Shown: in pieces, positions 1-11,830 of the stretch | Position numbering within the stretch: the stretch's first letter is position 1 | Layout of the letters: each line of letters begins with the position of its first letter | Position numbers and translations under genes: made by a program | The notes under the pieces: generated by a model | Seen by the model: only the letters and a program-made list of their open reading frames with translations | What the model was told of the DNA's origin: nothing | Databases searched by the model: none | Assembly (NCBI GenBank): GCA_019787685.1 | Contig: JAHNUO010000016.1 | Span: 1-64,000, forward strand | Source of the DNA: Chiua virens | Lineage: Eukaryota > Basidiomycota > Agaricomycetes > Boletales > Boletaceae | Reading direction: 5' to 3' | Length of the DNA stretch: 64,000 nt

Positions 1-2509
1 GTGGTCTGTGGGCGACCACGACCTCTGCTGCTCTCGCTCCCAAGCTCACCAGACTCGGAACCGTCGTACGCTCCAGGGAGCCTCGACGGATGGTGAGAAC
101 GGGAGTGAGAGTTACTATTGGATACCACTGGGCTGCCTAGGAAGCCAAACAGGGACGAGATGAACGAAGATACGCCATTGATGAACCCATCGAGGAAGGT
201 GGGCTCTTCGGGGCTGTCCTCTTGGGATTCCTGGTCAATCTGCCGTGTCGGGCGAAGTCTCGACCTCATCCATGTTTTGTTGCCGCTTCCACGTCCTTTA
301 TTCCTCATCCGTTCATCCCCTTTCTGGACCGCGACAAAAGAGGTGTGCTTGGTTACAAGCTGATACGTCAAACCGAGCCTAACGATGCCAGCCTTCCGCA
401 GATCCTCTTCGGAAGCCAAGAGAGCATCTCCGGGAGCTGGGGTAGGGAGAGGCCCGACTCCATCGTCCAATTCCATGACCAGCTTTCGGGCCGCCAGGGT
501 GTGCACGATGGGGACGATCGAATCCCCGTGTGTATCGCGGAATGGTTTTACTTTCGTGACAGGCACGCGCAGCTCCTGTGGGTGGGATTCTCCTTCAAGT
601 TTGGTGATCAACTTGACGACATTTGGAACGGTCCCCGACGACGTAATTGCAAAGACAGTAAATCGGATTCCGGTGAAGATCTTTGTCAGTGAATGAGGTG
701 CTTGCTGCATAAATGGAGGAGGTCCAAGCTCTGGGATGCCCGCAGGGAGGTTCGACGGCGTACTGGGCGAAGGTAGACTGCCGTGAGGACTAGAAGGGTC
801 GCATCCCCAATCGATATCGATACTTTCTATATTTTTCGAGCGACCTGCATTCAAAAGTCGAGCACATTTCCCGTATATAGCTTCTGAAGAGAGTGCGAAT
901 AGTGCCTCTCCATGACCTTGTCTTGCGAGTCTGGAGCATATGTCGGAAGAGACGCCTTCCCCGATGCCGAGAACGAATAGGCGTGTCGGCGCAAGGGGAG
1001 GCGAAGTGTGAACAGCATTGGAAATGACCGCCCAAGGATCCAAGTATGTGTTTGGCTAGAATAGACTCGGTTTCAAATCAAGGCGTTTTAAGAAGCCAAG
1101 TCACATACATTGATCCCACCATCAGTCAGTAAGAATACGACTGCTGGGCGATCAAGCCGACGTGAATTGAATGCTGATTGAAGAGCGCTCGGAATTTCCG
1201 TTCCACCGTAATCAGCACCCATGCCTGCAACATGCGAAGTCTGCGGCACAACATAAACCAGTGAAATCTAAACAGAAAAACAACGTACCGCTTCATGCAA
1301 GGAGCTCGTGTCGAGTCCACGGCTGCCAGTGCTCTCCCATAGACTCGTAACATTGCTGCCAAAGCTGAAGATGTTGAAAATCGTCTGCCCACTTGGCAGA
1401 AGACGTAACAACATCGTCAATGTTCTTTTGGCTGTCTCGATCGGAGCGCCCGACATACTGCCAGATCGATCAATAATAAAGATATATTCCTGTGAGGGTA
1501 TCTTGGGAGCTAGAAACTTCGGAATGAGAGTTAACTGTATCGCAGTAGTGGATCCGTCGCCGTTTCCGGCCTCTTCTGCAAAGCACCTGGGCTTGTCTAG
1601 TCCCTCGGCGTGTATGGTGACGACGAAGTCTTTAGTCAGGAATTCGTGCGACTTCCAGACTGCAGACATACGTCGCGTTGATTTTACACCAGAACGACCC
1701 TTGTAGCGTCGGACTTCAATCACATGCGTTGGACTATCGACACCATATATGACATCGCTCGTCTGGATGTCGACATTGATACGAACTCGTGTGCGGGAGT
1801 CCGCAGCAGAAGTATTTTGCACGGCCAGGGGTGGCGTGCCATAGCGCTCAGCGATGTGCATCGGGAGTTGTAGTCGAATGCGATCGTGTAGACCTTCGTC
1901 CAACAGGTCCATCACAAACTATACGCAAAGTGTGTGTTACGCACACGGATGTGAACACGACGTGAATACATACTGTCAAGTGTGCGATCACCCTCGTTGT
2001 GGCAGGGATAGAACCGACTGAAATCGTGAATACTGAGCGACAAGATGAGCGTCGTGGCCAGCGTTTGAGAAAAAAAATGAAGACCCACTATCATCCGTGA
2101 CTCTTTCAACGAGTGCTGCCATCTTGCCTTGTTCTACTGCATGTGTATACGTGGATGCAGCCTCTTCCTTTTCTTTCACTTCCCCGACGATGACCACTCC
2201 ATCTTCCATCTCGAGCTCAAATGCGCATACTGCAGCGCTCGCTGGGAGTGGGAAGACATACTTTGCCTTCCCGGTGGCTTCACTTGACGAATTATAAAAT
2301 GTCTGGGAGAGGACTATGCGAGAGGAGACTATATCACGAAATGGACGGAAATTAAGTCCGAGATAAGCTCCAAAGACAAGGGAGACACTGCCAACCAGCG
2401 ACGCACCATCGATTACCCAGGCCTTTACTTTGACCTCTTCCAGTGAAAGATATTCGATCTTGTTTTGCCCGCGCGGCTGATGGGCAATACCTGCATGCGT
2501 TGAGGTCAT
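1..2509 (-). CDS. VIT/VWA domain protein, copy A (3' end outside window)
   Basis: Fungal protein with an N-terminal VIT domain followed by a von Willebrand A domain, the arrangement of inter-alpha-trypsin-inhibitor heavy chains; the fungal function is unknown. Exons (minus strand) 2089-2509, 1974-2032, 1289-1918, 1109-1240 and 1-1055, with introns of 48-56 bp and GT-AG borders. The ATG at 2509 opens MTSTHAG. The VIT domain ends in a FTISVGSIP block that only appears after splicing, which fixes the first two introns. The VWA has an intact MIDAS start, DRSGS, then SAFNSRRLDRPAVVFLLTDGG. About 765 residues are visible; by comparison with copy B roughly 180 C-terminal residues lie beyond base 1. 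The frame is open throughout. The next gene downstream of its promoter is the tandem copy B in the same direction. Splice sites are my own placement; the family call is firm. Confidence 0.88.
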
Positions 2510-3226
2510 ATGGGTAAAATTGAAAAAAGGAGAAGATGGCGGTTGTTGCGTGGACGGTACGGATCCCCCACTTTTATCTGTAATCTTTAGCTGTATCGGC
2601 AGTGATGTGTGGCGATTCAGCCTGAGACTTTGGACCCACGACTGAACGTGGGAGGTACATCGACTGTGGGCGCACGAACACTGGTTGGCTGGAATGCCAC
2701 GCTGTAACTGATGTACTAGTACGTACCGTATGTGGTTGTGCCAAGAGTGATGCTTGTGGGACCGAACTGTACTGAGACTATTATTCCCCAAGTTTCACAT
2801 AAAGCACTTATGAGTCTTGCAATAAGACATTGAGCAGAACGTTCAAGTTGTTCACGAAATGCGACATTCAATGTTTACTGGCAATTTGATTATTTCAAAT
2901 GTTACATAATTATTGACTATCGATTATCCGCGGACAACTTCTCGGAGATGACCGATGATATGGATATCCGAGTCTACTTCTTGAAGGAGCGATGAAGAAG
3001 CGACTGCGAATATGTTCAGTGCAAGTGATGCCCCTGCATGTTAATATCGGATCACTGTTATGTACTGGCAGAGTCCTTGATAGTATTAGTAGCACGTTAT
3101 GTAATTTGAAAACATTGACGATACACTTCATGTACAACAAAATACGTCGGACCAAGATTCAAACTTGAAATGACCAACATCATACCAGCCTGTACAAAAA
3201 ACACCATAACACTAGGCCCGCGACTC
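2510..3226. other. intergenic region between the two VIT/VWA copies
   Basis: 717 bp between the stop of copy B and the start of copy A. The part next to copy A (about 2510-2700) matches the 5' flank of copy B (about 6298-6480), so the duplication took promoter sequence with it. At 2848-2870 there is a block (TTCACGAAATGCGACATTCA) that recurs with one mismatch at 18478-18497. I see no further gene. Confidence 0.6.
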
Positions 3227-6200
3227 TCATGGACTGACGTTTAACAATCTAACCGCCATTCGGACCATCTCATCAAAGCTTTTCGTCCTAGTTCCGCTCC
3301 GCCCATAAAACGCCTCCACGAACTCCTTCGCCTTCTCCGTCAGCAGCTCCAACAGGTCTGGTACACCTTGTAAGTTTGTTTTTAGATACGCGGCAGTCAC
3401 CACCGTCGCCCAAACCTTCTTGTCGATCCTACTCTCGTCCCCCTTACTCAGCACCGCCTCCCCAACAAGGCGGATTAGAAGAGGACTATCCGAAAACGAC
3501 CCATCTACCCCCATTTCGTGGATCAGGTCATATACCTCTTGCGAAACATGGTCTGGTTTCGTAGAGTCTCCATCCAGACCGACGTCCGTTTGCCAATGGC
3601 CTTCAGCGCTCATGTCTCGCTGAAAGTCAGGCGAAGGGGCGCGGTCTGTTGGATCGGGGAAGCCAGGAAGGGGACTTGGAGGACGAGAGGTCCAACAGGA
3701 GCTGCAATTTGAATCAAGGGAGCTCAGAGTAGAGAATGTGTCAGTACTGCGCTGTGACGAAATGCTCGGTCGCCGGGGATTGGATGGAGATGATCTGCGT
3801 ACGCGACCTCTTAGATTGCTGCTTTCGTTCTCGTCTGATTCAAATCCGTCATAAGCTCCAGGGAACCTCGACTGGTGATGGGAACGAGAGTGAGAATTGT
3901 TGTTCGACGCCAACGGGTTGCCCAGGGAGCCAAACACGGATGTGACGAACGAGGTTATGCCACTGATGAAATCGTCGAGGATAGTGGGACCTTGTTCGGG
4001 GTTGTCCCTTTGGGTATCCACTGGGGTGGTCTGCCGTGTCTGCCGAAGTCTTGATCTAACCCAGCCATTTCCTTGCTCCCTATCCCTTGGCGGTTCATCA
4101 CCTCTTTGGACGGCAACGAAAGACGTATGCTTGGTTACAAGCTGATACGTCAATCCTAGTCGAACAATGCCGGCTTTTCGGAGATCGTCCTCAGAAGTCA
4201 ACAGCGCATCACTGGGAGCCGGAGTAGGGAGTGGCCCGACTCCCTCGTCAAGTTCCGTGACGAGCTTCCGCGCAGCCAGTGTGTGTACGATGGGAACAAC
4301 CGAATCCTCGTGGATGTCACGGAATGGCTTTACTTTTGTTACATCCACGACCAGCTCTTCCGGGTAAGAACCTCCCTCTTGTTTTGTGATCAACTTGACA
4401 TAGGTTGGGACGGTCCTCGAAGATGTAATTGCGAAGACTGTAAGCCGGAGTCCGGAGAGACTTTTAGTCAATATATGGGGGGCTTGCTGTATCGGGTTCG
4501 GGGGTCCAAGCGTAACGATACCTGCGGGAAGGCTTGACGTCCCCGATGAAGAGAGACTGGTTTGGGGACTGAAAGTGTCACATCCCCAATCGATATCGAT
4601 CCGTTCTAGATTTTTCGAGCGACCTGCATTTAGAAGTAGGGCACATTTTCCACAGATATCTTCTGCGCGAAGTGCAAACAAATATGCACCATTGCCGTAT
4701 CGGGCGAGCATGGAGCAAACGTCGGACGACACTCCTTCCCCAATCCCCAGAACGAATAAGCGCACGGGCGCATGGACTGGAGATTTCTGAATTGCGTTTG
4801 AGATGACAACGAAGGGATCCAAACTGTCGTCCGGCTGGCACGAACTCAGTTTCAAAGACCGGCAAGGAAGTTCGAGAAAGTGAAACGCACATAAATTTGG
4901 CCATCAGTCAGTAGGAATACAACTGCGGGGCGATCAAGCCCACGCGAGTTGAACGCTGCTTGAAGAGCATCTGGAATTCTTGTTCCAGGAAAATCGGCAT
5001 CCATACTTTCAACGTATGACGTCTACGACCGCGAAATGTCAAACGATGGTTTGAAGTAAGCAGAAGAAAGCATCATACCGCTTCAAGTAAGGACGCTGTG
5101 TCGAGACTACGGCTGCTCGTCCATAGTGGTTGAACGACTCCTCCAAAGCTGAAGATATTGAACGTCGTTTGCATGCTCGGCAAGAGACGCAGTAACATGG
5201 ACAAGGTTCGCTTGGCTGTTTCAATCGATCGCCCGTACATGCTATAAGATCGATCGATGACAAAAATATACTCCTGTGAAAGGACTTTTCGAGCGAGGAA
5301 CTTCGGAACGAGGGTTAATTGCATCGCTACAGTAGCGCCTTCGTTTCCTTCAGCTTCCTCCGCAAAGCAGCGGGGCTTATCCAGTCCCTCTGCGTTTATG
5401 GTGAGGACGAAGTCGCTAGTCAAAAATTTGTTCGACTTCCAGACCGCAGACATACGCCGCTGTGATGTTCGACCAGAGCGATTCTTGTGGTATCGAACTT
5501 CGATTCCATGCGTGGGACTACGGATATCATGTATGACACCACTCGTTTGGACGTCGACCTTGATATGAATTCGAGTTGGGGAATCAGCAGCAGAGGTATC
5601 GCGTATTGCTGCAGGTGGCGTCCCATAGCGCTTAGCAATGTGCATCGGGAATTGTAGTCGAACATGGTCACGTATCGCTTCATCCAAGAGGTCCATAACA
5701 AACTGCGGTAACATGGTTTATATAGATAGACGCTGACAATGTGGGCACATACCGTCAAGCGTGCGGTTACCCTCGTCGTAGCAGGGATAGATCCGACCGA
5801 GATCGTGAATACTGCGCGGGTAGATCATAAGTAACGTAAGCATTGTGACCAGCGTTCATGCAGAAGGATGAAGACGCACTGTCATCTGTAACTCTCTCAA
5901 CGAGTGCTGCCGTCTTGCCTTGTTCTACCGCACGCATATACGCAAATGCAGCCTCTTCCTTCTCCTTCACTTCTCCGACGATGACCACTTCGTCTTCCAT
6001 CTCGAACTCGAATGCGCATACTGCAGCGCTCGCCGGGAGTGGAAAGACATACTTTGCCTTCCCGGTGGCTTCACTTGACGAGTTATAGAACGTCTGGGTG
6101 AGGACTACGCGAGAGGAAACTATATCATGAAATGCACGGAAATCAGATCCGAGATAAGCTCCAAAGATAAGGGTACACCATGCAAGTGACGCACCATCGA

Positions 6201-6297
6201 CTACCCACGTCTTTACTCTGACCTCTTCTAGTAAAAGATATCCGATCGTGCTTTGCCCATGCGGCTGGTGGGCAATACCTGCGTGCGTTGAAGTCAT
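3227..6297 (-). CDS. VIT/VWA domain protein, copy B
   Basis: Complete tandem paralogue of the gene to its left, 946 residues. Exons 5880-6297, 5753-5811, 5079-5702, 4891-5022 and 3227-4834; all four introns (50-68 bp) keep phase. The VIT domain covers about residues 5-160 and ends in the FTISVGSIPATTRV block. The VWA starts near residue 305 with MIDAS DRSYS (Asp about 309), where copy A has DRSGS, so the Gly is replaced but the Asp and both Ser remain. SYVESMDADFPGT and FLLTDGQIY follow. The C-terminal half is Ser/Pro/Arg-rich and low complexity, then ends in a globular stretch rich in Leu and Glu. The start ATG at 6297 corresponds exactly to that of copy A. The protein could act as a calcium or metal-dependent adhesion module, which is inference from the domain pair. 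No signal peptide is evident at the N-terminus. Confidence 0.9.
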
Positions 6298-6480
6298 ATG
6301 GGTGACTTGAAACAGAGGAAGATGGCGGTTTTTGTGCGGATGGTGTTCCCCACTTTTATCTCTAATCATCAGCTGTGTCTTCTTATGTATGTGGCGATTC
6401 AGCCTGAGAGGTGGCCCCCACAACCGAACGTGGGAGGCCCATCGATTGTGGGCGCACGAACACTGGTTGGTCTGCCAAAA
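6298..6480. repeat. duplicated 5' flank of the VIT/VWA genes
   Basis: This flank resembles 2510-2700. Shared stretches include CGATTCAGCCTGAGA and GGGCGCACGAACACTGGTTGG. It shows that the segmental duplication extends at least 180 bp upstream of the start codon. Confidence 0.7.
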
Positions 6481-7737
6481 TGGACAAGAATCCAGAACTA
6501 TATTGGCGGGTACGCGAATTAGTCATTGTGCAGCATGTCAGTGGTTATCCCAAGAAGAACCCTTCCAAGGTGAGGCTGTCGGACCGAACGGTACGGACGC
6601 GTTTTTAACTTATGTACAGAGAGAACCTCGAGGCCCATCATTGACAACATTTGCATGAGTTTCCGAGGATGGCACGTTGTGCCTCGACGACGGTCAGGTA
6701 TCATCTTGCACTCGATCTAGGGCCAGTTCAAGGGTGCAAGTCACCGCTGCCATCGGATTCTACCGTGACACCCACAGAGTCTTATGTAAGTAAAAACATA
6801 ATAAACCAGGCTTTTCGGTAGAATGGCACATACACTGGTCGTACAAACCCCGTCTCTGTATAACCGACGGAGATAACTGCTTTATCCTACTTGGATCGAA
6901 ACAGGCAAGATCTTCTGAGCGAAAAGGGACATGGCACAGATAGAAACGTGTACCCAACCTGAAAATAGCTGACACGGTGTCACTTTTAGCAATAATAACA
7001 ACAGTTATACACTGCACCGACCTGCTCGTTTCAGTTGAAGTCCCAGACTAATGGCTGAGGAAGAAATGAGATCGAGGACGCCGGCGATGATCTTCGATAA
7101 GCACATTTGCAAGATGGTCGCGAGGCCTTCTTGAAGAGCGAGGCAATAGAAACGCCGCCAAACGAGAGTCGAGAGACTCCGGAGGCGCCTCCGGGAACAA
7201 ATAGAATGAATGACGAGTAATGGAGTAACCGTTTTACGTGGTTCCGTCAAGAAGTGAGAGCCGCCGGCGCGACGGTAGACCCTGAGGTGCTGGAAGAGAA
7301 ACACACTCGAGTAGCCGGCAGGTTATGAACGTGATCTTTGCATGCCAGGAGTGGGGAAGGCATGAGTATTTGACTCTTCTAAAACATTTAAAACCATCAG
7401 TAATAAAATTCGATGAATTATATTCAATATATTTGAACCTCCTGCTCGTACCTGAGTCGCAGACATAGCATACCTCCTGACACAGGCTCAAAGGAATTTC
7501 CAGAGTGGGTCAATCCAGTGGTGCCCACTGGCATTCGTGTCATGAAGTGACGGGTACTTGTCGGTAGTTCGCAGGCTCCCAAAACCAGACAGATGCCTTG
7601 GAGCTTGCGGCTTCGAGAGATTCAAGTTGTTGTCGGACTTGTCGGCTGACATAATAATAAGAAGTTTGACTCCGAGTCTAAGGTTAGGGTTTCCTTTCTC
7701 ACTTCGTTTTCAACCACAACCCACAAGCATCCCAACC
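6481..7737. other. intergenic, no gene recognised
   Basis: About 1.25 kb. Short open frames exist on both strands but none has a recognisable domain, and no set of spliced exons gives a convincing protein. A short frame beginning at an ATG at 6480 (MDKNPELYWRV) could be a first exon, but I found no continuation. Confidence 0.4.
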
Positions 7738-8108
7738 ATGGTATGACGAACATTGGCTCCTTCCTTTCCCAACCTCACGAATGCACCTGTAGGGTGGTGG
7801 AGCGCGTTATCCGTTCCCAAAGCATGTCTGGTCGCCAGCAGGTGCGTTGAACAGGCCCGCAGCTGAAAAACTGGCTTTTGTGACAGTTATCGACAGGTGG
7901 ATGGTGGACTCGTCCCGCAAACTGGGCAAGTAACACGGCGATCACTATGACCGGCATTCTTGCCATTGCATACGGCGTATGGTCCGTCAGTGCAGAACGA
8001 GAGGTGATGGCGTATTTTCCCGTTCCCAGCTTCGGTGCTCACAGCATAGCATACGGGCAGACTCGGCATATTCTTCCCGACCGTCCAATACCTTCGATGT
8101 TGGTATGA
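7738..8108 (+). CDS. 68-residue single-pass membrane protein, four exons
   Basis: Assembled by hand from four exons: 7738-7740 (the ATG alone), 7793-7841, 7897-8003 and 8061-8108. The introns of 52, 55 and 57 bp are all GT-AG and the phases agree. The product starts MGGGARYPFPKHVWSPAGGW, then has RPANW, one membrane segment (about residues 30-50) and a short tail SAERETRHILPDRPIPSMLV. A PKHVWSPAGGW start with a single membrane helix is what I recall from small fungal proteins thought to be mitochondrial; this is memory, not a search. I cannot name the complex or role. The gene was identified from sequence sense after splicing, since no single open frame exceeds 60 codons. A pyrimidine-rich stretch (about 7690-7735) leads into the ATG. 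Confidence 0.7.
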
Positions 8109-10037
8109 CAATTCGTCTTGTTTTTGTTTTCCTACCGTTGATCGAGAATTTAGTGGGCAAAACAATTTAGACAGCAAAGCAAAGAGGAGGCATGATGGTC
8201 GAGACATATGCTTTCCGCCCGGTGTACCAATGTCTCCCAGTAAAGATCTCTATTTAAACCGATCATCTCCATGTGCTCCGAGTCGTCCTGCCTGTGCAGC
8301 CTATACTGATGACGCTCGGTTAAGTCTGGGAGCCCTGCATTGCGAGCGAGACTTGAACGAGGGTTTATATCAGCAGAATCCGCTCACTAAGTTCCCTCGA
8401 ACCCATTATTTCCCATTATTTGATAGACATTTCTGAACTACTCGTAGGCAATGCATTGGAGAAGGCAGGCAAGAAAGACATCACGCTCGTTCATTTGCGT
8501 TCTTGAGGTCCAGTTACTGTTGAACGTCATACTACGCCTCGTCAACCTGTATGCCAACGTACTGGTTCTTTTCCAAGTCCATGAATGCCGGTGTCAACGC
8601 TGCAGGCCCTCACGAGTATCTGAGATTCCTATGACGTCCACTATATACCGTGGCTCAAACAACGCGCGTTATCGGCTTCTTGCACTTTGCTCTTGTCTAT
8701 CATGATAAGGATGACGACTTCCATGTGTTGCGTCCAATCCAGCGGCAAACCATTCTAACGAGCCTATCGCACGTATCGGCACCACGTGCATCACGAACCA
8801 ACCAGGCGAGATAGCTTCAAGGGTGGATACAAATGAGCAGTTAACTGAAGCTGCCTGGTTTGGTGAGTGGCCCTACTTGCGAGCCGGCAAGAGATTTCGG
8901 AAGTGTGGGTGGTTTATAGCGGTGCCAAGAGAAGAGGCCCACGTGTAGCTACGAGGAGGGTTCAAGAGATAGTTTGGCTCATTGTCTCGTTTGCTATGTA
9001 CGTACATTTGCACCCAATGTTTAATTTTGACTGGATCCGATTTACTGGCCAGGCTACCATCGGTGCTCACAAGTACCAGAAAAAGAAGTTGATAGAAAAA
9101 GAAGTCGATCGAAAAAGAGGCGCAAGCGTCCTGCTTTCCATGATAAAAACAAGTATGAGACCCGAAGGACTATTATAGCCCACTAAGACACGCGTGGTAT
9201 CTCGAATAACTTTCACGTTTCATATCTGTTTCAGTAAGAATTGGCTTGGGGTAGTCTTGAACCATCCGTTTTGGTACCCTTGTGAGACTCAGGATCGTTA
9301 CATTTACTAGGACGCTTTGCCCGTTGCTTCCTAAAAAGTAACGTCGTCTGGATCGAGGCTACAGTAATGATTCTGACTAGACTTGCTCCGGTGTAAATGG
9401 GGATTTGCGTTTCAAGCTTCTCGGAATCTTTCTACCGCCTCTCTCAAGGAATTGTGATGTCAACTCACTGGCAGGCTGAAGCAACTTGGAGGACTTAGAC
9501 TGAGTCGTTAATTACTTAACACAACTTGAAGAAATGAGAGATCACGGACGCTCTGCCTGGCCACAAAGCTGCGCGAATGTGACAGTCCTCGTGCCATTAG
9601 TCAGCGCTCTGACGTCCTCGGCCCGGTCCAGGTTAGGCCCGCGGGAGCAATTCATTAGTGGTTCACAAAACACCAACGGTTGGTTCCAGACTACGACTTC
9701 CCACCTTGCAGACTCTTCGATGTTCACCAACCCGGTCGACCGCTCTCTGAAATAGGGATGTCCACTCAGAACGCAATCCAAATGGGGCAGGCATGCCCCA
9801 GGATGCGCGGTGGAGTGCTTATTTTTACACGAGAACGTAACTCGATGGTAAGCGACTCGGAGCCGAGACCTTTTTCGGCAGCCAACTGTGGTGCATCGCA
9901 TGTGCGGAACTTGCACATTGCCAACATCATTGACCCTGCTCCCGCGCTGACTTTCCCAGGTCCCTTCCCATTCGCTTTCCTCTCCTTGCCGCACTTGACA
10001 CCTGGCGTCAAGGGTGGGCAGGTTATCCCACCTACTC
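8109..10037. other. intergenic, no gene recognised
   Basis: About 1.9 kb with short overlapping frames only. An open frame on the minus strand at 9542-10111 lies opposite the promoter and start of the next gene and has no recognisable domain. I see no tRNA or repeat here. Confidence 0.4.
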
Positions 10038-11346
10038 ATGTCCGACACCCCGCCAGAGACTTCCGCACAACTCAACGCAGAACAAGCATGGATGGCAGGC
10101 GCGCTCATCACCGGGGCAGGCTACGGTATTGTCGCTGCCCTCTTTTGGCTCTGCCTTCTTGCCCTTTGGAATCGACTCAAAATCAAGGATGTACATCGTA
10201 GACGACACCTCTTGTTCCTCATCTACGTCTGCGTGATGTTCATATTCGGCACCCTATTTCTGGCGTCGAACTCGCAGTTCACTCAATTGGCGTTTGTCAA
10301 TAATCGTGGATATCCCGGAGGCCCGAGCGCTTATGAAGAACAGATGTTTTCGATCGGCGTGGATGAAATTTCGAACGTATCCTACGTCCTTGCGAATTGG
10401 CTGGCTGACGTGCTCCTGGTATGGATCTTGCCCAACATTGAATGCCTGGAGACATGCTGACAAACTAGTTGTGGGGACGCACGTTTATTAGGCTTGGCGG
10501 TGTGTCATCATCTACAGAGATTTTGGCGTTCGTTCGGGGCGCATCGCCTTCCTCGTCACCGGCGTCATGCTACTCGCATCCTTTGGTGAGCATCGTGATT
10601 GCCGTGCGCCTTGGCTGCGACAGTCTGCCTAATCTCGGGGTCGCATCTGCTCATATCGCACTACACACAGTCCTAGGCATCTTTTTCCTCTTGCAAATAT
10701 CCTCGCCGTCGTCGTCACCCTACATGAACTTTGGACGTTCTATCAACTGGACCTTGCCCTATTTTTGCCTGACCCTCGGTATTAACATCGCCATAACCCT
10801 TCTCATCGTCGTCCGATTACTATTCTACCGACGTACCATGGTCCAACTACTTGGTCCGGGACATGCGACCGAGTGTACAACGGTCGTTGCAATGTTGATC
10901 GAATCTGCAGCAGTCTATGCCACCTTTTCACTCCTGTTCTTGATCCCGTATGCGCTGAACAGTCCCATCTCCTACACGTTTCTGCAAGTCCTCGGAGAAG
11001 CCCAGGTGAGTCGTTCGATCCCCCGGATTTTTTGGTGAGAATTTTCTGGCCTCTTGTGCTCATGTCGTCTCTCTAGTTGATCGCACCACTGCTTATCATT
11101 TACCGAGAAGCCCAAGGAAAAGGGTGGATCAGCCAAGCTTCGTCAGTGGTGTCCTCGACCGTCAACGTTGATCGCGATGTTCATATCGAACGGTTCACCG
11201 ACCTTCAATTCGTATCACAAATATCCTCATCGCGCTCCGGCGGCACACGTACATTGGAACTCACATCCAAGCAAGATCCATCCGGTCCGATGACGGTGGA
11301 TGTGGAAGAGGTGAGGCGTGAGGACATTGAGATGCATGCATTGTGA
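10038..11346 (+). CDS. multi-pass membrane protein of basidiomycete 7-TM type
   Basis: 359 residues from exons 10038-10418, 10492-10585, 10671-11005 and 11077-11346. The start is the ATG of MSDTPPETSAQ. About seven hydrophobic segments follow: GALITGAGYGIVAALFWLCL, LLFLIYVCVMFIFGTLFL, WLADVLLAWRCVIIY, the segment ending LLASF, the segment around INWTLPYFCLTLGINIAITL, ESAAVYATFSLLFLIPYAL and LIAPLLIIY. The pattern of WR near TM3, SINWTLPYF, VVRLLFYRR and ESAAVY is typical of a large basidiomycete family of unknown function. The second intron (10586-10670, 85 bp) is the least certain: it contains a coding-like hydrophobic stretch in another frame, so a sequencing indel is an alternative. The C-terminal tail is hydrophilic and probably cytosolic. 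Confidence 0.75.
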
Positions 11347-11830
11347 TTGCACGCAGAGTTTGCTACGTTCGTTTGTATTTTCGTTTTTCCGCTCTTCTAG
11401 ATCTCGTCTCTTGCATGCCATCGCTCATGCATGGATCTCTTGTGCATATCCTGCATCGTTACCTGCTCTGCTTTCTTGTTCATGTGTTCATTTTCCGGAT
11501 TCACGTTACATACAGTACTCTGACTGATACTCTATATATGTACATGCAATATCTGTTTCGCATTCAATGTACTCTACATCCTCACTGACAATTTGCTCGA
11601 CGTTGGGGCCTCACATGGTCACACTAAGTATGTACTGGATCATAACCTGATTTGCGGTCATCTGTCGATCTCACTATCCATAGATTCGATAACCAATTCC
11701 TAAGCGGATCAAAAGATAGCCCAGGAAAAAACCGCATATGTAACCGCAAGTGCGGATCCGGACATGCAAGAGGACACCGCGACGCTGCCGGCTTTCATTC
11801 TATTCGTTCCCCAAATAGAACACTCAAATC
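11347..11830. other. intergenic between convergent genes
   Basis: 484 bp holding the 3' ends of the plus-strand membrane protein and minus-strand YTM1. It is T-rich just after the first stop; I see no gene in it. Confidence 0.5.

Noticed and set aside
9542..10111. 189-codon frame on the minus strand
   Set aside because: It overlaps the start of the membrane protein gene, has no domain, and its composition matches the antisense of coding plus promoter sequence.
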